DNA from: Rhizocola hellebori
GTDB taxonomy: Bacteria; Actinomycetota; Actinomycetes; Mycobacteriales; Micromonosporaceae
Reading direction: 5' to 3'
Assembly: GCF_016862955.1 (NCBI RefSeq)
Contig: NZ_BONY01000009.1
Coordinates: 124,001-188,000, forward strand
Length of the DNA: 64,000 nt
Shown here: positions 45,971 through 54,233 of the stretch, in pieces
Layout of the letters: every line of letters starts with the position of its first letter
Position numbering within the stretch: position 1 is the first letter of the stretch
Notes under the pieces: model-generated
The model's database searches: none
What the model was told of the DNA's origin: nothing
Seen by the model: the letters and a program-made list of their open reading frames with translations, nothing else
Program-made: the position numbers and the translations under genes

Positions 45971-46001
45971 GCCCTGCTCATGGAGATCCCATGAGCAGGG
46001 C
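45971..46001 (+). terminator. Strong intrinsic terminator, plus strand
   Basis: GCCCTGCTCATGG (45971-45983), loop AGATC, exact complement (45989-46001), followed by CGTTTATTT. It is one of the few in the window with a T-rich tail. It lies 215 bp beyond the GH20 stop, after the transposase scar. Confidence 0.8.
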
Positions 46002-46085
46002 CGTTTATTTGCCATCGCCGTAGCAGGCGGTCGACAGAATCAGGAACCTTGTTGAGCCGAGCATCTCTGGAGTAGCAAATGTGCG

Positions 46086-46280
46086 CTATGAGCTTCCAGG
46101 TTCTCGGCTAACGGCGGGTGTCACCGAAGAAATCGGCGGATGCGCCGGATCCGAGGATCCGATGTTTGCCAGAATCACGCCGACAACGCACAACAGAAGA
46201 ACCATTGCGATCACAGCAGCGATGACAACTAAAACCTTCTTGGTGGTGCTCCAAGGCTTTCGTTCGGTGTTAGGCGTCAA
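46086..46280 (-). CDS. Small single-pass membrane protein
   Basis: A 64-aa protein: a basic N-terminus (ERKPWSTTKK), one strong transmembrane helix (VLVVIAAVIAMVLLLCVVGV) and a short Ser/Pro-rich outside tail. Apparent TTG start with GGAG about 10 bp upstream. It lies 46 bp downstream of the exported protein gene on the same strand and so is probably co-transcribed. Codons are less GC-biased than elsewhere. Confidence 0.55.
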   Translation of the reverse strand: MTPNTERKPWSTTKKVLVVIAAVIAMVLLLCVVGVILANIGSSDPAHPPISSVTPAVSREPGSS

Positions 46281-46326
46281 GACGTCGCCACTCCAATCGA
46301 TGCTTGTTGACTGTAGCTACCAGGGT

Positions 46327-46977
46327 CTAGCCGTCGTGATTTTCCAGGAAATAGATCTGGCCCTGAGCGCCGTACGCCCACCTTTCCCAGAAGGTGCGGT
46401 TGTGAGCACATGAGCCCCACAGAGGAATCCAGGCGTCGCAAAGATTCGCGATGGTCTTCACGTCCCAACCACTCCAGCCAGCGCCATAGACCTGGTTGAT
46501 CTGGCAACTGATAAATTCGTACGTGGGGTAGCCTCCGTCGATGCCGAAGCAGTTGGCCACCGTGTAGTTAATCCAAGTGCCGTCGCTGCACCAGGTTACC
46601 TCCGTCCTGGACCAGAGTCCCCCGCCTCCAGCCCATCCTTGATCCGTGGTATGGCCCCAGCAGCTCAAGATGGTGATGGACGAGGTTCCCTTCGGGTTGC
46701 GTACAGGCGGCACTACCTTGGCATCACGGCTGTCGATGAATTGGGGGGCGACGACGCGCAATTCTGCGTGCGGAACATTCTTGTTCAGACCACGAGCCAC
46801 GATCTCCTCAGGTAGCAGCGCGCGAAACGAGTGAACGGTGCCGTCAGGTTTGGTAACGGTGACGTGAAGCGGATCGTCGGATCGCGCGTGAGCAGACGCT
46901 GGCTGGACAGAAATTGCCAGCAAGCCGAAAAGGACGGTAGAAACCAGCGTTCCTGCGAACGCTCGATTGGTTCTCAT
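46327..46977 (-). CDS. Exported Trp/Cys-rich protein of unknown function
   Basis: A 216-aa protein with a signal peptide (SAHA cleavage near residue 31) and a GAAAGG ribosome site. The mature part is rich in Trp, Gly and Cys (SCWGHTTDQGWAGGGGLWSR, VTWCSDGTWINYTVANC, NLCDAWIPLWGSC), suggesting a disulfide-stabilised extracellular domain. I recognise no family. Codon use is noticeably less GC-rich than in neighbours, and it sits between two transposase remnants, so horizontal acquisition is likely. Confidence 0.65.
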   Translation of the reverse strand: MRTNRAFAGTLVSTVLFGLLAISVQPASAHARSDDPLHVTVTKPDGTVHSFRALLPEEIVARGLNKNVPHAELRVVAPQFIDSRDAKVVPPVRNPKGTSSITILSCWGHTTDQGWAGGGGLWSRTEVTWCSDGTWINYTVANCFGIDGGYPTYEFISCQINQVYGAGWSGWDVKTIANLCDAWIPLWGSCAHNRTFWERWAYGAQGQIYFLENHDG

Positions 46978-47569
46978 ACATTGACCTTTCTCTGAGGGTA
47001 CAGCGGTCAACATCGATCGCTAAAGCGACGAGCGCACCACATCGCAAGTGGGGCGAACCCAGCAGAGACTCATCGGGTTTGGGGCTACAGAAATCTGGGC
47101 AGACGGACTCTCGCGACTGATCACTAACCCGAACACCCTAAGCAAAGGCCGCTTCAATGCAGTGGCAGACATCCTGACATCGCCTCTCCCCCGTATTCCT
47201 CTGCCGGAACATCCCGCGTCCGACTCATCGGAACGCTCCGAGATGGACAGCGTACGAGGCTTGCACGACCTCCATTGCCCCGATTTTGCGCTCTGTTGGC
47301 GAGCGAGGACAGCCAATGATTACGATACGTCACTGAAAGAAGTGATCGACTACAATGTATACCAGGTCGGCCAATGCATGTGTATGCAAGCTATTACGCT
47401 TATCTCACATAGCGTGAACCATAACGATTAGATAACGCCTGGAGGACATCGGTCAGCACATTAATGATCAACCCTAATCAGGGTGGGCATTCTCTGCGCC
47501 ACAGCGCTTTACCGCGCTTCGTCAGCGACCAGACCCGGACCCGGAGTTTTCAGGTTGTTTCATTTTGTC
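46978..47569. other. Lower-GC region without a supported gene
   Basis: About 590 bp. It contains the promoter of the exported-protein gene, then AT-richer DNA with several short runs of AT. A plus-strand frame at 47048-47431 (127 codons, GTG start) has neutral codon bias and no homologue I can name, so it is not called. It probably represents decayed mobile DNA leading into the IS701 remnant. Confidence 0.45.
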
Positions 47570-47577
47570 CGGTGGCC

Positions 47578-47846
47578 CCTGATGAGCTGTCGGCGGTGCG
47601 GCAGCGTCATGAAGTCTTTGCCACGGACATGTTCGCTTCTTTGCCCATGCACTGGGCAAGTCGGCAATTGCCAGATCGGGGTCAGTGTCCACGCAGTCTC
47701 CGACACCGCCTCGTGCCCTTTGGATTGGCGGCTGTTCGTCCCGACCTGTTCATCACCACACTGCGACTCGACCCAAAAGCGGCTGCACCGGCCTGACCCT
47801 CTACCAAATCATCCGCGAACTCCAACAAACTCCTCGCGACCTGAAC
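47578..47846 (+). pseudogene. Shattered IS701-family transposase
   Basis: Three pieces in three frames match successive parts of actinobacterial IS701 transposases. PDELSAVRQRHEVFATDMFA then SLP (47578-47645) is the N-terminus. GQVGNCQIGVSVHAVSDTAS then CPLDWRLFVP (47654-47743) is the middle. GLTLYQIIRELQQ (about 47790-47830) is near the C-terminus. The intervening several hundred residues are missing, so it is an internally deleted, frameshifted relic. Confidence 0.72.
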
Positions 47847-47857
47847 CGGGCACCCGC

Positions 47858-48295
47858 TCATTTGCCACCTTCACGCAGCGGGCTGATGGTCAGCTGGCGG
47901 CAGTGGGCGGCGAGGACGGCGACTGCGCGCGGCGAGGCGATCAGACCGGTCTTGCGTTGATAGCTGAGATCGGCGTGGAGTTCGTCGCCGACCACCAGCC
48001 GTTGCAGCTGCGGGCTGGGGGTGCCCGGTGCCTCGAAGAAGTTCTCGTGGAGCAGGCCGCGGGCGGTCGCGATCGTGAAGCCGGTGACGCCGGCCTCGGT
48101 CAGCGCCCGCGCCAGGTCCGGGCTGGCTACCAGCTCGTCGAGGCGGCCGGCCAGCGCGTCAGGTAGCCAGCTGAGCTCCACCACCAGCGCGCCCTCCGCG
48201 TCGGTCTCGGACCAGTCCCACGCGGGATCGGGCTCCAGCGCGAAGCGCTGGCTGGGCGGAAAGCTCAGCCAGTCGGATGCGATCGGTTCGCCCAC
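47858..48295 (-). CDS. Hypothetical cytosolic protein
   Basis: A 145-aa acidic protein (GTG start) without signal peptide or membrane helix. LVVELSWLPDALAGRLDELV and GLIASPRAVAVLAAHCRQL suggest a small alpha/beta fold. GC-rich codon use contrasts with the adjoining IS701 scar, so it likely belongs to the host backbone. No family recognised. Confidence 0.58.
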   Translation of the reverse strand: MGEPIASDWLSFPPSQRFALEPDPAWDWSETDAEGALVVELSWLPDALAGRLDELVASPDLARALTEAGVTGFTIATARGLLHENFFEAPGTPSPQLQRLVVGDELHADLSYQRKTGLIASPRAVAVLAAHCRQLTISPLREGGK

Positions 48296-48352
48296 ACCCG
48301 AGGACTCTAGCCCCGGGCGCGATTCGAACCGGGTTTGGTGAACCGTTTGCCC

Positions 48353-48375
48353 CGCCCTCTACGACAGAGAGGGCG
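48353..48375. terminator. Short hairpin upstream of sigma factor gene
   Basis: CGCCCTCT (48353-48360) and AGAGGGCG (48368-48375) with a 7-nt loop, 46 bp before the ATG at 48422. It could be a terminator for upstream transcription or a leader element of the sigma operon. Confidence 0.4.
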
Positions 48376-48421
48376 TGGATGGCAGTGACCTCAATCGGCG
48401 GGCCTCGTGGGTTGCCTGCTC

Positions 48422-49039
48422 ATGGCGGGTTTTTCGCTGTATCTTCTTGACGATGCCGCAAGCCTGCCGATCCGCGCCGTGGGTACCGACAGGTCGCCCG
48501 TGTTGACGCGAGCGCCGGATCCGCGGGAGGACGCTGAGCTTCTCGCGGCGATCATCGACGGCGACCGGGAGGCGTTCGCCGAGCTGTATCGGCGGCACCT
48601 GCCGTGGCTGCTGGTGCGCCTCGGGCGCAGGTGCTCGTCACCGGAGCTCGTCGATGAGGTGGTGCAGGACACGTTCGTGGCTGTCTGGCGGTCGGCCAGG
48701 CGCTGGGACCGTCGGGGCGAGGTGGCCGCGTGGATCTGGGGCATCAGTATCCGCCGTCTGGTCGACGCGCTGCGCCGTGGCTGGCCGCCGGCCGGTGAGC
48801 TGACGGAGTTCGCCGGGGTCGAGACGTCGGCCGAGGAGCACGTGCTGCTCGGCGTCCAGTACGGCGACGTCGGGGCGGCATTGGCCAGCCTGTCACCGGA
48901 GCTACGCGCGGTGGTGCAGGCGACTGTCCTAGATGGACTGACAACACGGGAAGCCGCCCAGTTGCTCGGTATCCCGCCCGGCACGGTCAAGACACGGATG
49001 ATGCGCGCCCGCGCCACGCTGCGGGAGCGGCTCGCATGA
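48422..49039 (+). CDS. ECF sigma factor
   Basis: A 205-aa protein from the ATG at 48422, with alternative starts at 48407 and 48500 (GTG; 179 aa). Region 2 is DREAFAELYRRHLPWLLVRL then VDEVVQDTFVAVWRSARRWD, and region 4 HTH is LTTREAAQLLGIPPGTVKTR. First gene of a five-gene operon, followed after 13 bp by a zinc-finger anti-sigma-like membrane protein and then an ABC exporter. The operon layout implies that the sigma factor controls the exporter, probably in response to an envelope or drug stress. Confidence 0.9.
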   Translation: MAGFSLYLLDDAASLPIRAVGTDRSPVLTRAPDPREDAELLAAIIDGDREAFAELYRRHLPWLLVRLGRRCSSPELVDEVVQDTFVAVWRSARRWDRRGEVAAWIWGISIRRLVDALRRGWPPAGELTEFAGVETSAEEHVLLGVQYGDVGAALASLSPELRAVVQATVLDGLTTREAAQLLGIPPGTVKTRMMRARATLRERLA

Positions 49040-49052
49040 CGGGGAGGTTGGG

Positions 49053-49874
49053 ATGACCGCTTGGCATCTGGATCCGGAGGCGATCCGCCTGTACGCGCAA
49101 GGCGCCGCCCCGCCGCAGCTGGCCGCGTCCGCCGAGGCGCATCTGATGAAGTGCGCCGCCTGCCGGGACGGGATCTCCGCACATGTCGATACCCGCCGGG
49201 TGGAGGCGATCTGGCAGGAAGTGGCCGACCGGGTCGACGCCCCCCGCCGCAGCTGGCCCGAACGGATGCTGGTCCGGCTCGGCGTCGGCGAGGCGACGGC
49301 GCGTCTGGTAGCCGCGACGCCGACGCTGCGGGGGCCATGGTTGCTGGCCGTCGCGGGGGTACTCGCGCTCGCGGCTTGGGCGGCCCAGTTCGATGAGCGC
49401 TTCCTGCAGATGTTTCTCGTGGTCGCCCCGCTCGGGCCATTGGCGGGGGTGGCGGTGGCCTTCGCGGGCGGGCTCGACCCGACCCGGGAGATCGGGCTCG
49501 CCGCGCCCTACTCGGGGCTGCGATTGCTGCTGATCCGTACGGCCGCGGTGCTGGCGGTCACGGTGCCGATCGTGGCGGTGGCCGGGCTCGCGCTGCCTGG
49601 CTCGAATTGGCTGGCCGCCGCCTGGTTGCTGCCCACCGCCGGGCTCACCTGCGCCGCGCTGGCCCTGACCGCCCGGGTGACGCCGGTCGTCGCGGTCGGC
49701 GTGGTGGCCATGTCGTGGGTGCTGGTGACCGCCCCGACCGCCCTCGCCGGTCACCTCCACCTCGCCGTGGGCATCGGCGCCCAGCTCTTCTGGCTCGCCG
49801 TAGCCATCGGCGGCAGCCTATGGCTCGCCATCACTCGTCACACCGTCACGATCAAGCTGGGGAGAAGCGCATGA
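49053..49874 (+). CDS. Zinc-finger anti-sigma-factor-like membrane protein
   Basis: A 273-aa protein with GGGGAGG before the ATG. The cytosolic N-terminus carries EAHLMKCAACRDGI (residues 29-42), the HxxxCxxC zinc-binding motif of anti-sigma ZAS domains. It is followed by about six hydrophobic helices, more than the usual single helix, so a permease-like body is fused to the anti-sigma head. Its stop overlaps the ATPase start as ATGA. Confidence 0.83.
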   Translation: MTAWHLDPEAIRLYAQGAAPPQLAASAEAHLMKCAACRDGISAHVDTRRVEAIWQEVADRVDAPRRSWPERMLVRLGVGEATARLVAATPTLRGPWLLAVAGVLALAAWAAQFDERFLQMFLVVAPLGPLAGVAVAFAGGLDPTREIGLAAPYSGLRLLLIRTAAVLAVTVPIVAVAGLALPGSNWLAAAWLLPTAGLTCAALALTARVTPVVAVGVVAMSWVLVTAPTALAGHLHLAVGIGAQLFWLAVAIGGSLWLAITRHTVTIKLGRSA

Positions 49875-50731
49875 GCACCGTACGCGTCCATGGCGCGTCC
49901 AAGTCCTTCGGTCGCACGAAGGCGCTGGACAACGTCGACCTCGAAGCGGGGCCGGGGGTGACCGGGCTGCTCGGGCCGAACGGGGCGGGAAAGACGACGC
50001 TGCTGCGGATTATCGCCACCGTCCTGGCGCCGGACCGGGGCCAGGTGACCCTGCTGGGTCGCGACCCGTCGCGCCCCGACGAGCGCACGGCGATCCGAGA
50101 GCGGCTGGGTTACCTGCCGCAGGATGCCGGCTTCCATCGAGGGTTCACGGTCTTCGAGTTCATTGACTATGTGGCGATTCTGAAGCAGATGACCGAGCGG
50201 CGGGCCCGGCACGACGAAGTCCGCCGGGTCGTCGCGCTGACCGGGCTGGAATCGGTCAGCGCCAAGCGAATCCGGGCCCTCTCCGGCGGAATGCGGCGGC
50301 GGGTCGGGTTGGCTCAGGCCATGCTGGGCGATCCTGCTCTGCTCGTCCTGGACGAGCCGACGGTCGGCCTCGATCCCGAGCAGCGGCTGCGGTTCCGGGA
50401 GATGATCTCCCACGCGGGCGAGGGGCGCACGGTGGTCATGTCCAGTCACCAGACCGAGGACATCACCGCTCTGTGTTCCAGAATCGCCGTGATCCACCAG
50501 GGCCAGGCGCGGTTCACCGGTACCCCGGCCGAGCTGACCGCGCAGGCCGCGGGTCGCGTGTGGACAGACACGCAGCGCTCGCCCGCCGCATTGGCGGCCT
50601 GGCGCACCGGCGAGGGCGCCTATCGCAACGTCGGCGACCCGCCCGCCGGCGCCGAGCTGATCCCACCCACGCTGGAGGACGCTTACCTCCTGCTCATGGG
50701 CGAACCCGAGCTGGAGGTCTCCCACTCATGA
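49871..50731 (+). CDS. ABC transporter ATP-binding protein
   Basis: A 286-aa ATPase with Walker A GPNGAGKT (35-42), Q-loop in LGYLPQDAGF, signature LSGGM, Walker B LLVLDEPTVGLD and a switch His in SSHQTED. It belongs to the DrrA/CcmA-type exporter class. It is coupled on both sides by ATGA overlaps with the anti-sigma gene and the permease gene, implying a fixed stoichiometry. Confidence 0.95.
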   Translation: MSTVRVHGASKSFGRTKALDNVDLEAGPGVTGLLGPNGAGKTTLLRIIATVLAPDRGQVTLLGRDPSRPDERTAIRERLGYLPQDAGFHRGFTVFEFIDYVAILKQMTERRARHDEVRRVVALTGLESVSAKRIRALSGGMRRRVGLAQAMLGDPALLVLDEPTVGLDPEQRLRFREMISHAGEGRTVVMSSHQTEDITALCSRIAVIHQGQARFTGTPAELTAQAAGRVWTDTQRSPAALAAWRTGEGAYRNVGDPPAGAELIPPTLEDAYLLLMGEPELEVSHS

Positions 50732-51519
50732 GCGCTGTGGACTCCGCTGTGCGCCGCTTGACGCCGCTGATCGGCCGGGAGGCGCTTCGCCTCGCCCGGC
50801 ATCCCTTGCTGTGGCTGGTACCCGTCATAGTCATCGTGACCACCGCCCTTGACTCGGCCAGCAACGGGCGGACCGCTGGTTACTGGTATGGCACCATCTT
50901 CGTGGCCGTCGCGTTCTTTTCGCCCCTCATCGTGCTTTTCACGGCGAACCTGGTCGCCAGCAGCGCCCGCCGCGGCCGGGCCGAGGAGACGCTGAATGTC
51001 ACGCCGACCACTGACACCCGCCGGGCCTGGGCGATGAGTCTGGGTATAGCGCTTCCGCTGGCCGCCACCGGCGCCATCGCGGCGGGCGCCATGGCTCTGG
51101 TCGACAGCCTCAACGACATCCCGCCCGCGCAGCTGCAGACCGCTGGAGAGCTCGCCCAGCTTCCGTTCATCCTTGCCGGCGCCGGGCTGCTCGGCGTCCT
51201 CGCCGCGCGCTGGCTGCCCTTCGCAGGCGGCGTGCTGATCACCTTCATCATGTCGACCCTGGGCGCTCTCGTCGCGTTCCGCCGCTTCGACTCCGGCACC
51301 TGGTGGATGTGGTGGTCGACCAGCGCCACCCTCGAGGATGTGGAGGCGCCCGCGGTGCCGGGCGAGCCATGGCTGCATGCCGCTTACCTGGCCGGGCTGT
51401 GCGCATGCGCCATCATCGCCGCCGTCTATCGCGATCGGACACAGTGGAAACGACTGGCCCTGATCGGCGGGCCGGTGCTGGTCGCCACCCTCGCGCTCGG
51501 CTGGCTCCAACTGCGATGA
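50728..51519 (+). CDS. ABC transporter permease subunit
   Basis: A 263-aa membrane protein with about six helices and the ABC-2-like layout: a first long helix after REALRLARHP, and a polar loop with SSARRGRAEETLNVTPTT. It starts inside the ATPase stop (ATGA) and its own stop overlaps the next start. Partner of the ATPase at 49871-50731. Confidence 0.83.
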   Translation: MSAVDSAVRRLTPLIGREALRLARHPLLWLVPVIVIVTTALDSASNGRTAGYWYGTIFVAVAFFSPLIVLFTANLVASSARRGRAEETLNVTPTTDTRRAWAMSLGIALPLAATGAIAAGAMALVDSLNDIPPAQLQTAGELAQLPFILAGAGLLGVLAARWLPFAGGVLITFIMSTLGALVAFRRFDSGTWWMWWSTSATLEDVEAPAVPGEPWLHAAYLAGLCACAIIAAVYRDRTQWKRLALIGGPVLVATLALGWLQLR

Positions 51520-52175
51520 AACCGTTCGTGGCTTGGGAACTCGTCCGCCGCGGACACCTGGTGCGCAGCCTGCGCCTGGCCCCGTTGGTGACCACCGTCG
51601 CCGCCGTCGCCGCGTTCCTGTTGGCACGCCGCGGCGACACGCACGACGCCATCGGAGACCTTCGCGTTCTGGGCTTGTTGTTAGCTCTGGGTACCGGATA
51701 CGCGCTCGACGACGGCGCGGCGATCACGCTCCAGGCCAGCCCATACAGCCTGGCCCGCCGGCACTGGCTGCGCCTGGGCTGCGCCCTGGCCGTTGTCATT
51801 CCACTGTGGACAGCCATCCTCGCCCACTTCCTCCCCTCGGCGCCGGCCGAGAATCGCTGGCGGCTCGGCCTCGGCCTCACCGTCGAGCTCGCCGCCGCAC
51901 TCGCCGTAATCTGGGCGGTGGCCGCGTGGGGCCGTCGCTACGGATTCGACCACCCGGGCATCATCACCACTCCCACCCTGCTGGCCTTCCTGTTGCTGAC
52001 GGTGTCGATTCCCGAGGCGCCCATGCTGGTCGGCTTCGGTCCACAATGGACAGAGGCTCACCTGCGATGGTCGGGCATCCTGGTCGCCGCGACCTGCCTG
52101 CTGGTGGCCGCGATGCGCGACCCGGCAGCGCGCTGGCGCGCTACCGGGCCCCCACCCAGACAAGCAGGTGGGTGA
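51516..52175 (+). CDS. Second membrane subunit of the ABC exporter
   Basis: A 219-aa membrane protein with about six helices (VTTVAAVAAFLLA, LRVLGLLLALGTGYALDDG, ELAAALAVIWAVAAW). It is joined to the previous gene by ATGA and has no ATPase motif. It probably forms a heteromeric permease with the preceding subunit. The last 35 bp overlap the degraded end of a minus-strand pseudogene. Confidence 0.78.
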   Translation: MKPFVAWELVRRGHLVRSLRLAPLVTTVAAVAAFLLARRGDTHDAIGDLRVLGLLLALGTGYALDDGAAITLQASPYSLARRHWLRLGCALAVVIPLWTAILAHFLPSAPAENRWRLGLGLTVELAAALAVIWAVAAWGRRYGFDHPGIITTPTLLAFLLLTVSIPEAPMLVGFGPQWTEAHLRWSGILVAATCLLVAAMRDPAARWRATGPPPRQAGG

Positions 52176-52637
52176 GGTGGGCGCGGATGGTGGGGACTCT
52201 GAAGCCGAGACCGGTCAGCGCGTTCATTTCGGCGGGGTTGTTGCCAAGGTGGCTGCCGGGCGGCCGGCGAATCCAGCCGGATCCTGCGGCAGCCGATCCT
52301 TGACTGTGACCACATTGGAGGCTTCGGCCTGCCCCAGAACACGCCGCAGGGCGTGCTGCCAGGTGGCGATCACCTGTCGCTGGTCGCCGACAATGGCCGC
52401 AACGACCGCGACTACCAGATCTTCGTCGATTCGCTGCCGTGACGGGGCGAAACACCGGCCGACCGTGGCGCGAGAGGGCCACTCATTCGGCGGCCGGCCG
52501 GCCTTCCGCCAGGCATCACGCACCCGCTGCGTGATTTGTGAGATGGACGGATTGCCGTACCAGAGTTTCAGCGATCGTAGCGCGGAGATGAACTCCTCCA
52601 ACGAGTTTGCCCGTGCTGGTGCTGGCGCCGATTCCAT
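52141..52637 (-). pseudogene. Internally deleted relic of a STAND (NB-ARC/TPR) regulator
   Basis: The N-terminal 120 or so residues (52637 to about 52270) align with the start of the intact regulator at 60523-63279: ALRSLKLWYGNPSISQIT, GRCFAPSRQRIDEDLVVAVV, then DRLPQDPAGFAGR. After that the frame ends in ATTPPK. In the next frame HLGNNPAEMNALTGLG matches a TPR unit of the paralogue, and VPTIRAHLTHL matches its last residues. NB-ARC and most TPR units are gone. A good ribosome site (AGGGGGG) and ATG remain, so the N-terminal 137-codon piece might still be translated. Confidence 0.72.
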
Positions 52638-52734
52638 TGTTCAACCCCCCTGTGGCCAAGCTGTCTTCACATCGCTTAGCAAGACGCTCGCCGATGCCTC
52701 GGCGGAGGGAGACAGATTTCTGACCCCCGCGCGA

Positions 52735-52772
52735 ACAGCCGGTGGTGGCAGGTTGCCTGCACCACCGGCTGT
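52735..52772 (-). terminator. Long terminator hairpin after NucA/NucB-type gene
   Basis: ACAGCCGGTGGTG plus CAGG pairs with its complement over 17 bp with a single bulged G and a TTG loop (52735-52772). It starts 22 bp beyond the stop of the minus-strand gene ending at 52794. Confidence 0.75.
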
Positions 52773-52793
52773 CCCGGCCATGTTCAGCGATAG

Positions 52794-54038
52794 CTACGGC
52801 GCGTTGCCCACCTGGAATTTGTCACCGTCCAGGATTCGCTCGTCGCTGTAGAACGCACCGAGCAGCCCGCCGGCCGACGAGTTCTGGGCGGCCGGAATGA
52901 AGCAGCGGCTCCACCCGTTCGGGCCGGTCTGCGGCGGATCGGGCATCTGGCACCCGGCGATGCTGCGGGCTTGGATTGCGCCGCTCGTGTAGGCACCCTC
53001 GCGGGTGCTGCGGAAGGGATATTCGTCGCACTGATATCCGGCCGGGCGGGGCAGCACGGTCGAAGGCGGGCAGGCCATTGAGCCGTTCCTGTCCACCAAG
53101 AGCGGATCGTCAAGCTTCGTCAGGTAGGTACCCGAGGCGATCCGGCCCGGCAGGCCGGATAGCTGCGCCTGGGTAAAGTGCCAGACGAACCACGGATTCC
53201 TGGCGTAGGAGAACCACGCGTAGCCGGGGATGTTGCCGAAAACGCAGCCGGGGAGACGGTTGCCGATGACATTGTCGCAGCGGTAAGCGGCCAGGCCGAG
53301 TGACGTCAGCAACGGCCGGGTCCACTTGGATGAGCCGATGGTCAGCGCCCAGTAGCCACCTAGGCCCCTGTGGATCGAGCCGGGAGTAACGCCCGCCTGG
53401 AAGCTGCCGGTGCCGCGCCAGGTGTCGATCCCGGTTTGCACGATGCTTCCCGACCCGTTGCAGACGACGCAGCCGACGAGATTGCCGGTGACGATCTCAG
53501 GGAACCCGGTCCCGGTGTGGCTCCATACCCACATGCCGATGGTCGAGTACCAGGTCGCCCCCGACGCGCTCATCTCCAGGATCGCGTGCATGTTCGCTGT
53601 TCCGACGACTATGCCGGTGGGGATCTCCACCACCACGATGTCGAATTGCTGATGGCTGCAGGCATCGCGCCGACCCGACGCCCACCAGCCCGTGTTGGGT
53701 GGCGCTGTCTGTTCGCATCGAGGTGTTATCACCTGGACAGCTTTTTGCTGCTCGATCGTCAACGGCTCCGGTGTCCGGTCGAGCTCGATGCTCGTACACG
53801 TCGACGTCTGTGTCACGCCGCTTGCCCGCGCCTGCTGGACCGCGGCCGCGCAGTCGGCAGGGCTTTGCGAGCCCGTCGGCTGCAGCCCTTCCAGATGCTG
53901 CCACCTAGGCGGAGTCAGTGTGCTTACCGGCGCGATCTGCGAGTCCGTTGATGCTGGCTGGCTGGCGCCGGCCGCGGCCACCGGTGACATGGCGGCCATC
54001 AGTGCGGCGAGCATCAGTAGAGCGAACTTCCCTTTCAT
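52794..54038 (-). CDS. Exported protein with NucA/NucB-type deoxyribonuclease domain
   Basis: A 414-aa protein with a signal peptide (about 1-24). A long central region (about 110-310) is rich in Trp, Gly and Ile and unassigned. The C-terminal 80 residues match the NucA/NucB family: AGYQCDEYPFRSTREGAYTS, then WSRCFIPAAQNSSAGGLL and AFYSDERILDGDKFQV, in which the CDEYPF Asp/Glu pair lies in the active site. Such domains degrade DNA outside the cell, which helps scavenging, competence or killing. Divergent from the SARP/STAND gene at 54234. Confidence 0.78.
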   Translation of the reverse strand: MKGKFALLMLAALMAAMSPVAAAGASQPASTDSQIAPVSTLTPPRWQHLEGLQPTGSQSPADCAAAVQQARASGVTQTSTCTSIELDRTPEPLTIEQQKAVQVITPRCEQTAPPNTGWWASGRRDACSHQQFDIVVVEIPTGIVVGTANMHAILEMSASGATWYSTIGMWVWSHTGTGFPEIVTGNLVGCVVCNGSGSIVQTGIDTWRGTGSFQAGVTPGSIHRGLGGYWALTIGSSKWTRPLLTSLGLAAYRCDNVIGNRLPGCVFGNIPGYAWFSYARNPWFVWHFTQAQLSGLPGRIASGTYLTKLDDPLLVDRNGSMACPPSTVLPRPAGYQCDEYPFRSTREGAYTSGAIQARSIAGCQMPDPPQTGPNGWSRCFIPAAQNSSAGGLLGAFYSDERILDGDKFQVGNAP

Positions 54039-54079
54039 TCTTCCTCCGGATCGTCATGGGACTTGTGGATCCGAAGTTA

Positions 54080-54101
54080 GGTTTGGCTCCTTATGGTTTG
54101 G
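54080..54101. promoter_or_regulatory. GGTTTGG direct repeats upstream of SARP/STAND gene
   Basis: GGTTTGG at 54080-54086 and 54095-54101 (starts 15 bp apart), with GGTTTGC at 54169. Short direct repeats are typical of SARP-binding sites, and these lie in the divergent gap shared with the nuclease gene. Autoregulation or co-regulation is inference. Confidence 0.3.
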
Positions 54102-54233
54102 TTACCCGAAACCTTCCGCCGCAGCCCATCCACCCCAAGCGCCCTGTGTCGGATAGACGTCCGTGATTGGTTTGCCGTTTCCCCGGATACCCGGGCAGGA
54201 TGGGATCGGTCGGGGGAACTGGGGAGAAAAGCG

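Noticed and set aside
45858-46055. Short plus-strand frame with a methyltransferase-like GRRVLEIGCG
   Set aside because: The motif is isolated; no other SAM-methyltransferase segment follows and the frame overlaps the transposase scar and terminator.
47048-47431. 127-codon plus-strand frame in the low-GC stretch
   Set aside because: Neutral codon bias, no ribosome binding site and no recognisable product; better explained as decayed DNA.
48305-48345. tRNA T-arm-like sequence (GATTCGAACC) on the plus strand
   Set aside because: The flanking bases do not form a T stem, and no acceptor or anticodon arm is found at the right distance, so it is neither a tRNA nor a clear att site.
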